64,000 nucleotides of DNA, from NCBI GenBank assembly GCA_947475415.1, contig CANJLH010000001.1, forward strand, positions 310,001 to 374,000, in the 5' to 3' direction. Source of the stretch: Caulobacteraceae bacterium (GTDB lineage Bacteria > Pseudomonadota > Alphaproteobacteria > Caulobacterales > Caulobacteraceae). The notes below the pieces were generated by a model. It saw only the letters and a list, made by a program, of their open reading frames with translations, was not told where the DNA came from and made no database searches. The stretch's first letter is position 1. The number at the start of each line of letters is the position of its first letter. Of this stretch, positions 17,281 through 25,377 are shown piece by piece. The position numbers and the translations under genes were made by a program.

Positions 17281-18945
17281 ATGGCCAGCATCGACGCTGA
17301 GGGCGCAGATGAGTCGGAGAACGGCGCGACCTTGCGGACCGTGGTGGTGGCGTCGTCCGCCGGCACCGCCTTTGAATGGTATGACTTCTTCGTCTTCGGC
17401 AGCCTGACTTCGGTCATTTCGAAGAACTTCTTCACCGGCCTTTCTGAGACCGCAGGCATCGCCGCGGCGCTGGCGCTATTCGGCGCGGGATTCCTGTTCC
17501 GACCCCTGGGCGCGCTGGTGTTCGGCCGCATCGGCGACAAGGCCGGCCGCAAAGGGGCGTTCCTGGTTACGGTGTCGCTTATGGGTGCGGCCACCTTCGC
17601 CATCGGACTGTTGCCGACCTATGCTCAGGCCGGGATCATCGGGCCCGCCCTGTTGATCGCCATGCGCATCCTGCAGGGCTTCGCGCTGGGCGGGGAATAT
17701 GGCGGCGCGGCGATCTATGTGGCCGAGCACGCCCACCCGGCGCGGCGCGGCGGAACCACCGCCTGGGTGCAGACGTCGGCGGCCTTTGGCCTGTTCGGCG
17801 CGCTGGGAGTGATCTTCGCCACACGCCTTGCGATGGGAACTGAAGCTTTCGACGCCTGGGGTTGGCGCATCCCGTTCCTGGTTTCCGCGGGCCTGCTGGC
17901 GATTTCGATCTACATGCGACTGAAGCTGTCCGAGAGCCCCGCCTTCGCGAAACTCAAGGCCGAAGGCCTGGATTCCAAGGCGCCCTTCACCGACGCCTTC
18001 GGCCGCTGGGAGAACCTTAAGGTCGTGCTGCTGGCGCTGGTCGCCATCATGTCGGCCCAGGGCGCGGTCTGGTACACGGTGTTCTTTTACAGCCAGACCT
18101 TCATGGACCGGTTCCTGAAGGTCCCCGCGTCCACCATCAACATCCTGATGCTCTCCGCCACGGCGATCAGCGCGGTGGGCTATGTGGTCTTCGGCTGGTT
18201 GTCGGACAAGGTCGGGCGCAAGCCGGTGCTGCTGTTCGGCATGGTCCTGATGCTGGCGGCGTACTTCCCCGGCTTCCACATGCTGGCCACCACCCTCAAT
18301 CCCGCCCTCGCCGAGGCCGGGGCGCGTACGCCCGTCGTCGTCGTGGCCGACCCCGCAGACTGCTCGCTGCAATTCGACCCAGTGGGCAAGGCGTCCTTTG
18401 TCAGTTCCTGCGACATCGCCAAGAGCGTGCTGGCCAATGCAGGGGTCTCTTACCGCAATGAGGCAGGTGCCGCTGGCCAGCCGGCGGTGGTGAAGGTGGG
18501 GGCCGCGGCGGTCACCTCGGCGGACGCCCGCGGGCTTGCTGGGTCACAGGTCAAGGCGGCCAAGGGAAAAGTGGAGGCGGACATAAAGGCGGCGTTGGCT
18601 CACGCGGGCTACCCGGCCAAGGCTGATCCGGCCCGGATGAACATCTGGGGCGCGCTGGGCGTCATGCTGATCTTCGTGATCGCTGCCACCGCCCTATATG
18701 GACCGATCGCGGCCTGCCTCGTGGAGCTGTTCCCCACCAAGATCCGCTACACGGCGATGTCTCTGCCCTATCATATCGGCACCGGCTGGATTGGCGGCTT
18801 CGTACCGTTCACCGCCTTCGCCATCGTGGCCGCCACCGGGAACATCTACTCGGGATTATGGTACCCGCTGGCATTCACCGCCATCTCGGTGATCGCCTGC
18901 CTGTTGCTGCTTCCGGAGACGCGACACCGGTCACTGCATGGCTAA
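17281..18945 (+). CDS. MFS transporter, metabolite:H+ symporter (MHS) type
   Basis: An inner-membrane transporter of about 554 residues related to the proline/betaine, shikimate and alpha-ketoglutarate symporters. The N-terminus ASSAGTAFEWYDFFVFG is the MHS signature before helix 1. RIGDKAGRKG is the loop 2-3 motif and RILQGFALGGEYGGAAIY is helix 4-5. A repeat of the loop motif, WLSDKVGRKPVL, starts the second half. An unusual soluble insertion of about 100 residues (around 340-450) lies between helices in the C-terminal half. It contains two cysteines (ADCSLQFDP and SSCDIAKS). The ATG at 17281 with GGGGAGG upstream is chosen over an in-frame GTG at 17197. The substrate is unknown. Confidence 0.88.
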   Translation: MASIDAEGADESENGATLRTVVVASSAGTAFEWYDFFVFGSLTSVISKNFFTGLSETAGIAAALALFGAGFLFRPLGALVFGRIGDKAGRKGAFLVTVSLMGAATFAIGLLPTYAQAGIIGPALLIAMRILQGFALGGEYGGAAIYVAEHAHPARRGGTTAWVQTSAAFGLFGALGVIFATRLAMGTEAFDAWGWRIPFLVSAGLLAISIYMRLKLSESPAFAKLKAEGLDSKAPFTDAFGRWENLKVVLLALVAIMSAQGAVWYTVFFYSQTFMDRFLKVPASTINILMLSATAISAVGYVVFGWLSDKVGRKPVLLFGMVLMLAAYFPGFHMLATTLNPALAEAGARTPVVVVADPADCSLQFDPVGKASFVSSCDIAKSVLANAGVSYRNEAGAAGQPAVVKVGAAAVTSADARGLAGSQVKAAKGKVEADIKAALAHAGYPAKADPARMNIWGALGVMLIFVIAATALYGPIAACLVELFPTKIRYTAMSLPYHIGTGWIGGFVPFTAFAIVAATGNIYSGLWYPLAFTAISVIACLLLLPETRHRSLHG

Positions 18946-18949
18946 GTCC

Positions 18950-19840
18950 TCACACCTGGATGGAGGCGAGGACTTCGACGGCGACGCCTGAGGCACGCAA
19001 GGTTTCCAACTCGCTCGCCTGCAGGGTGGTGGCGACACGCGCGACACGCTGACCGTCGCGCGCCAGGGTGATCAGCTGATCCGGCGTCGCGTCGATGGCG
19101 TTCAGGCGGCGCGCATCGCGTCGGGCCAGGGCCAACACGCCGGCGTCGGCGTCAGCGTCAGCGGCGAGCAGGTCGGCGGCCGCCAGGGCGCGGCTGGCCC
19201 GCAGGGTCAGGAGGTCCGCAGGTCCATGCCCGGAGACAAACTGGATGATCCCTTCAGCCCGCCTGTCCGTGGCCAGCGCTTCAAGGAGACTGCGGGAGGC
19301 CAGCTCCATGTCGCCGGCCATGGCGGCGTCAGCCGCATCGCCCTGCAGAACGCTGCGCAGAAAGGCGCGTCGGCGATGCAGATCCGGCAGGGCGGCGCGC
19401 ACGGCCGCCTGATGTCGTCGGAAGAGGGCCGCCACCCTCCCAGCGCCCAGTGGAATCCGCGCCTCGATCTCCGCCCGCAACAGCGTCGCCAGCATCGGTG
19501 AGGCCCCGCCGGTGCCCACGGCGGCCACGACCTCGCCGCGGTCGATCACCGCCGGGGTGGTGAAATCGCAAAGTTCGGGCCGGTCGGTGACGTTCACCGG
19601 GACATGGGCTGCGCGCGCCGCGGCGACGGCGGCCATGATGAAGGAGTCATCGTCACTGGCGACGAAAGCCAGGGCCGCGCCACGATAGATTTCGGCCTGA
19701 AAGGCCGCCGGTCCCTGGACACGCAGGACATTGGCCGGAGAGCCCGCGAACAGCCGCGCCTTGGCCTCGGCCGCATCGCCGCCACCCGCGATCACCACGG
19801 TGCGGCCGGCCAGGGGCACATAGGCGGGGAAGGCGTCCAT
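18950..19840 (-). CDS. Siroheme synthase N-terminal module (precorrin-2 dehydrogenase/ferrochelatase) with a truncated methyltransferase tail
   Basis: The first ~210 residues match the CysG/Met8p module that oxidises precorrin-2 with NAD and inserts iron to give siroheme. Visible features are the Rossmann motif VVIAGGGDAAEAKARL, FVASDDD, VNVTDRPELCDFTTPAVIDRG and GTGGASPMLATLLR. The tail then reads VSGHGPADLLTLRASRALAAADLL and LALARRDARRLNA, which is the start of a SUMT (uroporphyrinogen methyltransferase) domain. It stops after about 80 residues, before the SAM-binding body of that domain. So only the oxidase/chelatase can be active, and methylation must come from another gene. In the related genomes I recall a similar length, so the cut may be inherited. 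Start ATG 19840. Confidence 0.85.
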   Translation of the reverse strand: MDAFPAYVPLAGRTVVIAGGGDAAEAKARLFAGSPANVLRVQGPAAFQAEIYRGAALAFVASDDDSFIMAAVAAARAAHVPVNVTDRPELCDFTTPAVIDRGEVVAAVGTGGASPMLATLLRAEIEARIPLGAGRVAALFRRHQAAVRAALPDLHRRRAFLRSVLQGDAADAAMAGDMELASRSLLEALATDRRAEGIIQFVSGHGPADLLTLRASRALAAADLLAADADADAGVLALARRDARRLNAIDATPDQLITLARDGQRVARVATTLQASELETLRASGVAVEVLASIQV

Positions 19841-19844
19841 GCGC

Positions 19845-20189
19845 CTAATTCAGGGTCTGCAGGTAGGCGATCACCGCGGCGCGATCAGCGGGGTTGGAAA
19901 CGGAGATCATCATCCGGGTTCCCGGGGCGAAGGCCGCAGGCGACTTAAGGAATGCATCCAACCGTTCCGCGGTCCAGACCCCAGCCTTGGCTGTCAGCGC
20001 CGGAGAATATTTGAAATCGGCCCGCCCGGCGACCTTCGCAGCGAACACCCCTTTCAGCGTGGGCGCCATCGGCGTCGAGGCCTCCGCGTGGCAGCCCCTG
20101 CATACCGTGGCGAAGGTTCGCGCGCCATCGGCGGCCAGAGAGGGCGACGCCGTCAGCGCGGCGAGCAAGGCGATAATTGACGGTCGCAA
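19845..20189 (-). CDS. Periplasmic class I cytochrome c
   Basis: A 114-residue protein with an N-terminal signal peptide (about residues 1-19, ending ASPSLA-A). The haem-binding motif is CRGCH (Cys30, Cys33, His34) and the likely axial Met is in GTRMMI (about residue 92). This is the size and layout of a small soluble c-type cytochrome. It lies four bases from the siroheme synthase start and divergent from the molybdenum hydroxylase genes. Enzymes of the IorAB class often pass electrons to a cytochrome c, so it is a candidate acceptor. That link is inferred from position only. Confidence 0.85.
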   Translation of the reverse strand: MRPSIIALLAALTASPSLAADGARTFATVCRGCHAEASTPMAPTLKGVFAAKVAGRADFKYSPALTAKAGVWTAERLDAFLKSPAAFAPGTRMMISVSNPADRAAVIAYLQTLN

Positions 20190-20312
20190 TATTGGGTCTC
20201 CTTGGGGACGTTCGCTCTGTTAGCGGATTGAGCGCCGGGCGGCCATGCGGGCGGCCTTACCGAAGCGCGCAAACCGCAGTAAGACGGGCGCCGGCGCATC
20301 GGGAGGATTTCC

Positions 20313-20783
20313 ATGTCGGTTTCGCTTCAGGTCAACGGAAAGTCCGTCAGCGTGGACGCGGCGGACGATACGCCGCTGCTTTGGGTATTGCGTGATGAAC
20401 TGAAGCTGACCGGGACCAAGTATGGTTGCGGTATCTCCCAGTGCGGCGCCTGCACCGTGTTGGCGGACGGAGCGCCGATCCGCGCATGCTAAACGCCAAT
20501 CGGTGCGCTCACGACCGCGCAAATCGAGACCATCGAGAGCCTGGGCGGCGCACACCCGCTGCAGGAGGCCTGGGTCCGCCACGACGCACCCCAGTGCGGC
20601 TACTGCCAATCGGGCCAGCTGATGACCGCCGCGGCCTTGCTCAAGGCCACGCCGAAACCCACCGACGCTGAGATCAACGCGGCCATGGACGGAGTGATTT
20701 GCCGTTGTGGAACCTACCAGCGCATCCGCGCCGCGATCAAAGACGCCGCCGGCATGACGCCCGCCAAGGGAGCCGCAGCATGA
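20313..20783 (+). pseudogene. iorA: Isoquinoline 1-oxidoreductase-type [2Fe-2S] small subunit, interrupted by an in-frame stop
   Basis: The frame from ATG 20313 (GGGAGG upstream) encodes a molybdenum hydroxylase iron-sulfur subunit. The first cluster is in [15 protein letters not shown], the second in APQCGYCQSGQ and VICRCGTYQR. After 59 codons a TAA at 20490-20492 interrupts it, directly after RAC and before TPIGALTT. The frame then stays open to the normal stop at 20781-20783, which overlaps the large-subunit start. Family members have a sense codon at this site; a C-to-T change of CAA (Gln) would produce the TAA. No usable restart codon lies in frame just downstream. Either the subunit is dead, the stop is read through, or the base call is wrong. 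Confidence 0.85.
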
Positions 20784-22960
20784 GCCCGAAGCCTCTCGGC
20801 ACGCAGCCAAGCGCGACCCGCCGCAGCCTGATCGTTGGCGCGACCCTGGTTGGCGGCGCCCTGATCGTGGGCTGCGCTCCGGTCAAGATCATGAGCGCGG
20901 GCGCCCCAAAGACCGACTATGGCGCCTTCGGCCCGTTCATCCGCCTCGGCTCCGACGGCGCGGTGACCGTGGTCTCCAAGTCCATCGAATTCGGACAGGG
21001 CAGCCATGCCGCCTACGCCGCCATTGTTGCGGAAGAACTGGACGCCGACTGGACGAGGGTGAACGTCGTCCAGGCCCCGGCGGACACCATGGCCTATGGT
21101 AATTCGCTGATGATGGGCATCCAGGGGGTGGGCGGTTCCTCCGCAATCGCCAGCTCCTGGGACCAGTTGCGCCATGCCGGCGCGGCGGCGCGCGCCATGT
21201 TCGTGCAGGCCGCCGCCAAACGCTGGGACGTTCCGGCCGCCGAGATATCCATCAAGGACGGCGTTCTAAGCCATGCCTCCGGCAAGAGCGCTGGATTCGG
21301 TGTGCTGTTGGCCGACGCCGCCAAGGTCGCGCCCCCCGCCGCACCGACGCTCAAGGACGCCGCCCGCTTCACCCTGATCGGAACCGACCGTGTGCGCCGC
21401 AAAGACTCCCGCGGCAAGACAACCGGCGAGGCTCGCTTCACACAAGACGTCCAGCTGCCCGGCATGGTCACCGCCATGGTGGCCCACGCCCCGCGCTTCG
21501 GCGCAAAGGTAAAGTCCTTCGATGATTCCGCCGCCCGCAAGGTTCCCGGCGTCGTCGCCATCCATCAAATCCCCACCGGGGTCGCCGTGGTCGCCCACGG
21601 GACCTGGGCCGCGCGTCAGGGGCGCGACGCCCTGAAAGTCGACTGGGATGAGACCAAGGCCGAACGGCGCGGCAGCGACCAGATCGCCGCGGAATTCCGC
21701 GACCTGGCTGCGGGCAAGGGCGATCTCGGCAAGCTGAAGTGGGAGGCCTTCGACTCCAAGGGAACGCCCCCGGCGGACAGCGATACGGATTTCGTGGCGA
21801 CCTACGATTTCCCCTATCTCGCCCATGCGCCCATGGAGCCGATGAACTGTGTCGCCATCGTCGACGGCGGCAAGACCAAGCTAGTCTACGGCGCCCAGGC
21901 GCCGACCCTGGACCAGCTCAACAGCGCCATGATCGTTGGCGCCCTGCCCGGCGACATCGAGATCGAAACCCTGTTCGCCGGCGGTTCTTTCGGCCGGCGT
22001 TCCACCCTGGTCTCCGACTATGTCACCGAGCGCGTCCACATCGCCAAGAAGGTCGGCAAGAAGACGCCGGTGAAGCTGGTGTGGACCCGCGAGGATGACA
22101 TGACCGCCGGGCGCTACCGACCGCTTACCCACCATGCGGTGCGGGTGGCGGTGGACAAGGAGGGTTTTCCCGCCGCCTGGCGACACCGCCTAGTCACCCA
22201 GTCGATCCTGGGCGGCTCGCCGATGGGCGGAAAGGGGCCGGACATGACCTCGATAGAGGGCGTGAATGGCTCGCCCTATCTTAAGGCGACACCGGTGGTC
22301 GACGCTCAGCTGCTGTCGCCCAAGACCGGCGTGCCGATCTCCTTCTGGCGATCGGTTGGCGCGACCCACACGGCCTTCGTGATGGAGCATACCATTGATC
22401 AATTGGCCCGCCGGGCCGGTCAGGACCCGGCGGCCTATCGGCGGGCCCTCTACCAGAAGGCCGGCGCCAAGCGGCACCTCGTTGCCCTCGACCTGGCCAC
22501 AGAAAAGGCTGGATGGACAACCCCCGCGCCGACGGGCTGGACCCGCGGCGTGGCGGTTCACGAAAGCTTCGGTTCGGTGGTCGCCCAGGTGGCCGAGGTT
22601 CAGCTGGTGGATGGTGTTCCAAAGGTCGGCCGCGTCGTGACCGCCATAGATTGCGGAACCGCCATTTCGCCGGACCAGATCGCCGCCCAGATGGAGGGGG
22701 GGACCTGTTACGGCCTGTCGGCGGCTCTGTTCGGCGCCGTCACCTTGAAGGACGGGGTGGTGGACCAGCGCAACTTCGACACTTACCGGGTGCTGCGCAA
22801 TTCCGAAGCGCCGAGCGTCGAGACCTACATCGTCTCCTCCAGCGCCAACCCGAGCGGCGTCGGCGAGCCCGGGACCCCGGTGATCGGACCCGCGGTGGCC
22901 AATGCGCTGCTGGCTATCACCGGAAAGCCGACAAACGCCTTGCCCTTCGTAAAGGGCTAG
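20780..22960 (+). CDS. iorB: Molybdopterin-binding large subunit, isoquinoline 1-oxidoreductase type
   Basis: The large subunit of a xanthine-oxidase-family hydroxylase that inserts oxygen into N-heterocycles or aldehydes. The 726-residue protein starts with a twin-arginine type signal (RRSLIVGATLVGGALIVG, Arg14-Arg15), so it is probably exported folded. VVSKSIEFGQGSHAAYAAIVAEEL and the catalytic Glu696 of GVGEPGTP are both present. The start ATG at 20780 overlaps the small-subunit stop; an upstream frame from 20699 is not used. The precise substrate is unknown; the isoquinoline name reflects subunit type only (the model enzyme is from Brevundimonas, same order). Its activity depends on the small subunit, here broken by a stop. 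Confidence 0.88.
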   Translation: MSPKPLGTQPSATRRSLIVGATLVGGALIVGCAPVKIMSAGAPKTDYGAFGPFIRLGSDGAVTVVSKSIEFGQGSHAAYAAIVAEELDADWTRVNVVQAPADTMAYGNSLMMGIQGVGGSSAIASSWDQLRHAGAAARAMFVQAAAKRWDVPAAEISIKDGVLSHASGKSAGFGVLLADAAKVAPPAAPTLKDAARFTLIGTDRVRRKDSRGKTTGEARFTQDVQLPGMVTAMVAHAPRFGAKVKSFDDSAARKVPGVVAIHQIPTGVAVVAHGTWAARQGRDALKVDWDETKAERRGSDQIAAEFRDLAAGKGDLGKLKWEAFDSKGTPPADSDTDFVATYDFPYLAHAPMEPMNCVAIVDGGKTKLVYGAQAPTLDQLNSAMIVGALPGDIEIETLFAGGSFGRRSTLVSDYVTERVHIAKKVGKKTPVKLVWTREDDMTAGRYRPLTHHAVRVAVDKEGFPAAWRHRLVTQSILGGSPMGGKGPDMTSIEGVNGSPYLKATPVVDAQLLSPKTGVPISFWRSVGATHTAFVMEHTIDQLARRAGQDPAAYRRALYQKAGAKRHLVALDLATEKAGWTTPAPTGWTRGVAVHESFGSVVAQVAEVQLVDGVPKVGRVVTAIDCGTAISPDQIAAQMEGGTCYGLSAALFGAVTLKDGVVDQRNFDTYRVLRNSEAPSVETYIVSSSANPSGVGEPGTPVIGPAVANALLAITGKPTNALPFVKG

Positions 22961-23577
22961 TCGTTCGCCAGATCGGCCCGCTCGTCCACGTCGAACAGCA
23001 CGCCGTTGTCCGGAGAATCCACCAAAGCCAGGGCCGTACCAAGCGCCTGGATCAGCGGACGGGCGCCCTGGTCGCCGGTCAGGTTCGCCAGTTTGGGGAT
23101 AAGGGCCGCCCCCAGCAGCACCGGATTACCGCGCCGGCCGGCGAAAACCGGCGCCGCCGCCGCCGCGCCCGCCTGGACGGCGTCGGCCAAGGGCCTAAGC
23201 ACCGCGTGCGGAACCCGCGGCATGTCGCCCAGCAACACAAACACGCCGGCGGCGTCGGCGGGAAGGGTCCCCGCGCCGGTCCTTAGCGAAGCGCTCAGCC
23301 CCTCGGCGTGATCAGCCGCGTGGGTGATCCGCAGGCGCGCGCCCTGTCCCGCCCGCGCCGCGAACTCGCGCGCCGCGGCGGCGACGCGTTCGGCGTCCGC
23401 GCCGGTCACCACAGTCACCAAGCGCACCGGCGCGGCGAAGGCGGCTGCAAGCGCGCCATCCAACAGCACCCCGCCTCGCCAGGGCGCGAGCAGCTTGCCG
23501 CCACCGAATCGGCTGCCGGCGCCGGCGGCCAGCACCAGGGCCTCGAACGGCAAGTTTTCCGCACCCCCTGTCGCCAA
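22957..23577 (-). CDS. mocA: Molybdenum cofactor nucleotidyltransferase (MocA/MobA-like)
   Basis: An NTP-transferase-fold protein of 206 residues. The nucleotide loop is [18 protein letters not shown] (about residues 15-32), followed by VVTGAD, the metal-binding LLGDMPRV and GRRGNPVLL. This pattern is that of MocA, which adds CMP to molybdopterin for xanthine-oxidase-type enzymes; MobA or CTP-type variants cannot be excluded. The start is TTG 23577, preceded on the minus strand by AGAGGGGA at good distance. It converges on iorB with a four-base overlap, both stops being read from the same CTAG. It sits between the hydroxylase and moaA, which fits a cofactor-maturation role. Confidence 0.82.
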   Translation of the reverse strand: MATGGAENLPFEALVLAAGAGSRFGGGKLLAPWRGGVLLDGALAAAFAAPVRLVTVVTGADAERVAAAAREFAARAGQGARLRITHAADHAEGLSASLRTGAGTLPADAAGVFVLLGDMPRVPHAVLRPLADAVQAGAAAAAPVFAGRRGNPVLLGAALIPKLANLTGDQGARPLIQALGTALALVDSPDNGVLFDVDERADLAND

Positions 23578-23606
23578 AGGCGGTTCCCCTCTATGTTTGG
23601 GCCGGA

Positions 23607-24638
23607 ATGACGCCCTACGACGCCCCAGACGCCAAGACCACGCCTTCGACCCTTGTCGATGGCTTCGGGCGTAACGTGACCTATCTGCGCCTGTCCGTCA
23701 CCGACCGCTGTGACCTGCGCTGTGTCTATTGCATGGCCGAACACATGACCTTCCTGCCGAAGGCCGAGGTCCTGACGCTGGAGGAGCTCGACCGCATCGC
23801 CTCGGCCTTTGTGGCGCTGGGTGTGAGCAAGCTGCGGATCACCGGTGGGGAGCCGCTGGTGCGCAAAGGGATCATGGGTCTGTTGGAGCGGTTGTCGCGT
23901 CACCTGACCACCGGCGCGCTGCAGGAACTCACGCTGACCACCAATGGTACGCGACTGACGGAGTTCGCCTCCGATCTGGCGCGGATCGGCGTGAAGCGGA
24001 TCAATGTCTCCCTCGACACCTTGAAGCCTGACCTGTTCAAGCGCCTGACTCGCGGGGGCGACGTGGCCAAGGTGATCGCAGGCATTGATGCGGCCCAGGC
24101 GGCCGGCCTTTCGGTGAAGGTCAACGCCGTGGCCCTGAAGGACGACAACGGCGGCGAACTGGCCGATCTGATCGCCTGGGCGCACGCCAGGGGCTGTGAC
24201 GCCACCTTGATCGAGACCATGCCGCTGGGTGAAATCGAGGGCGACCGCACCGACCAGTTTCTGTCTCTTGACGAGGTCCGCGCCAATCTGGCGAGCTTCT
24301 GGACCCTCAAGGATATCCCGTTGGTCACCGGCGGTCCGGCCCGTTACGTGCGCGTGGCTGAAACCGGCGGGCGGCTCGGCTTCATAACGCCGCTCAGTCA
24401 CAACTTCTGTGAAAGCTGCAATCGCGTGCGGCTGACCTGCACGGGCACCCTGCACACCTGTCTGGGCCAGGACGACGCCACCGACCTTCGCGCGCCGCTG
24501 CGCGCCGGCATCGACGATCAGGGACTGATCGCGGCGATTCTTTCGGGGATCGGCTCGAAGCCCAAGGGTCACGACTTCCGCATCGTTCGCGGCGACACGC
24601 CCGCAGTCGCGCGGCATATGTCGACCACCGGGGGCTGA
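23607..24638 (+). CDS. moaA: GTP 3',8-cyclase
   Basis: The first enzyme of molybdopterin synthesis, a radical-SAM protein that rearranges GTP. The N-terminal cluster motif is RCDLRCVYC (Cys35, Cys39, Cys42), followed by [12 protein letters not shown]. The C-terminal second cluster is [20 protein letters not shown]. The chain ends in GG, as in working MoaA. Its 343 residues are normal. moaD starts four bases after the stop and moaE overlaps moaD, so this is a moaA-moaD-moaE operon; moaC is not in the window. It is divergent from mocA with a 29-base gap. Confidence 0.96.
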   Translation: MTPYDAPDAKTTPSTLVDGFGRNVTYLRLSVTDRCDLRCVYCMAEHMTFLPKAEVLTLEELDRIASAFVALGVSKLRITGGEPLVRKGIMGLLERLSRHLTTGALQELTLTTNGTRLTEFASDLARIGVKRINVSLDTLKPDLFKRLTRGGDVAKVIAGIDAAQAAGLSVKVNAVALKDDNGGELADLIAWAHARGCDATLIETMPLGEIEGDRTDQFLSLDEVRANLASFWTLKDIPLVTGGPARYVRVAETGGRLGFITPLSHNFCESCNRVRLTCTGTLHTCLGQDDATDLRAPLRAGIDDQGLIAAILSGIGSKPKGHDFRIVRGDTPAVARHMSTTGG

Positions 24639-24642
24639 GCCC

Positions 24643-24882
24643 ATGGCGCGGGTATTGCTGTTCGGACCTCTGCGCGATGTGGCCGGCTGGCGTGAGCGCG
24701 AGACCACCGCCGAAACCATCTCGGCCTTGCGGACTCTGCTGAGCCGGGAGGATGCCGCCCTCGGCGCGGCCCTGTCTGCGCCCGGGGTGCAAGTCGCCCT
24801 CAATCAGGCGCTGGTGCGGGGCGACGCGGCGCTGGACGCCCGATCCGAGGTGGCCTTCCTGCCCCCGATGAGTGGCGGATGA
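24643..24882 (+). CDS. moaD: Molybdopterin synthase sulfur-carrier subunit
   Basis: A 79-residue ubiquitin-like protein ending in the required Gly-Gly (LPPMSGG), which is thiocarboxylated and donates sulfur to cyclic pyranopterin. It begins MARVLLFGPLRDVAGWRE, the usual MoaD opening. The stop overlaps the moaE start by four bases, so equal synthesis of the two synthase subunits is likely. Confidence 0.92.
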   Translation: MARVLLFGPLRDVAGWRERETTAETISALRTLLSREDAALGAALSAPGVQVALNQALVRGDAALDARSEVAFLPPMSGG

Positions 24883-25319
24883 TCCGGCTTTCAGATCAGC
24901 CCTTTGAGCCCGGCGCGTTGCTTACGGAATTTTCGAAGGACCGCCGCGAAACGGGTGCGATCGCCAGCTTCACCGGCATCGCCCGCGCCGAAGCCGGCAA
25001 GACCGAAGTGCTGGAACTGGAGGCCTATCCCGGCTTCACCGAAAGCGAAATCGGCCGGATCGCCGATCAGGCGCGGATCCGCTTCGGCCTCGATGATCTG
25101 CTGATCCGCCACCGCATAGGCCGGATCGAACCGGGCGAGGCGATCGTGTTTGTCGCCACCGCCGCCTCGCACCGCCGCTCGGCGTTCGAAGCCTGCGACT
25201 TTCTGATGGACTACCTGAAGAGCCGCGCGCCGTTCTGGAAGAAGGAGCATGGTCCCGACGGCGCCCGCTGGATCGAGCCACGCAGCGAGGACTACGCCGA
25301 CGCCGCGCGTTGGGATTGA
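24879..25319 (+). CDS. moaE: Molybdopterin synthase catalytic subunit
   Basis: The large subunit of molybdopterin synthase, 146 residues. Visible motifs are GAIASFTGIARAE, LELEAYPGFTE, IRHRIGRIEPGEAIVFVATAASHR with the conserved His-Arg, and DYLKSRAPFWKKE with the active-site lysines near residue 123. Length and order are normal. It is coupled to moaD by an ATGA overlap. The following gene, ribB, begins 58 bases later and may be in the same transcript. Confidence 0.94.
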   Translation: MIRLSDQPFEPGALLTEFSKDRRETGAIASFTGIARAEAGKTEVLELEAYPGFTESEIGRIADQARIRFGLDDLLIRHRIGRIEPGEAIVFVATAASHRRSAFEACDFLMDYLKSRAPFWKKEHGPDGARWIEPRSEDYADAARWD

Positions 25320-25377
25320 GACTTTCATCCGGCGGCGCCTGCGCCTACATGCGAATAGGAAACACAAGGCCCACGCC

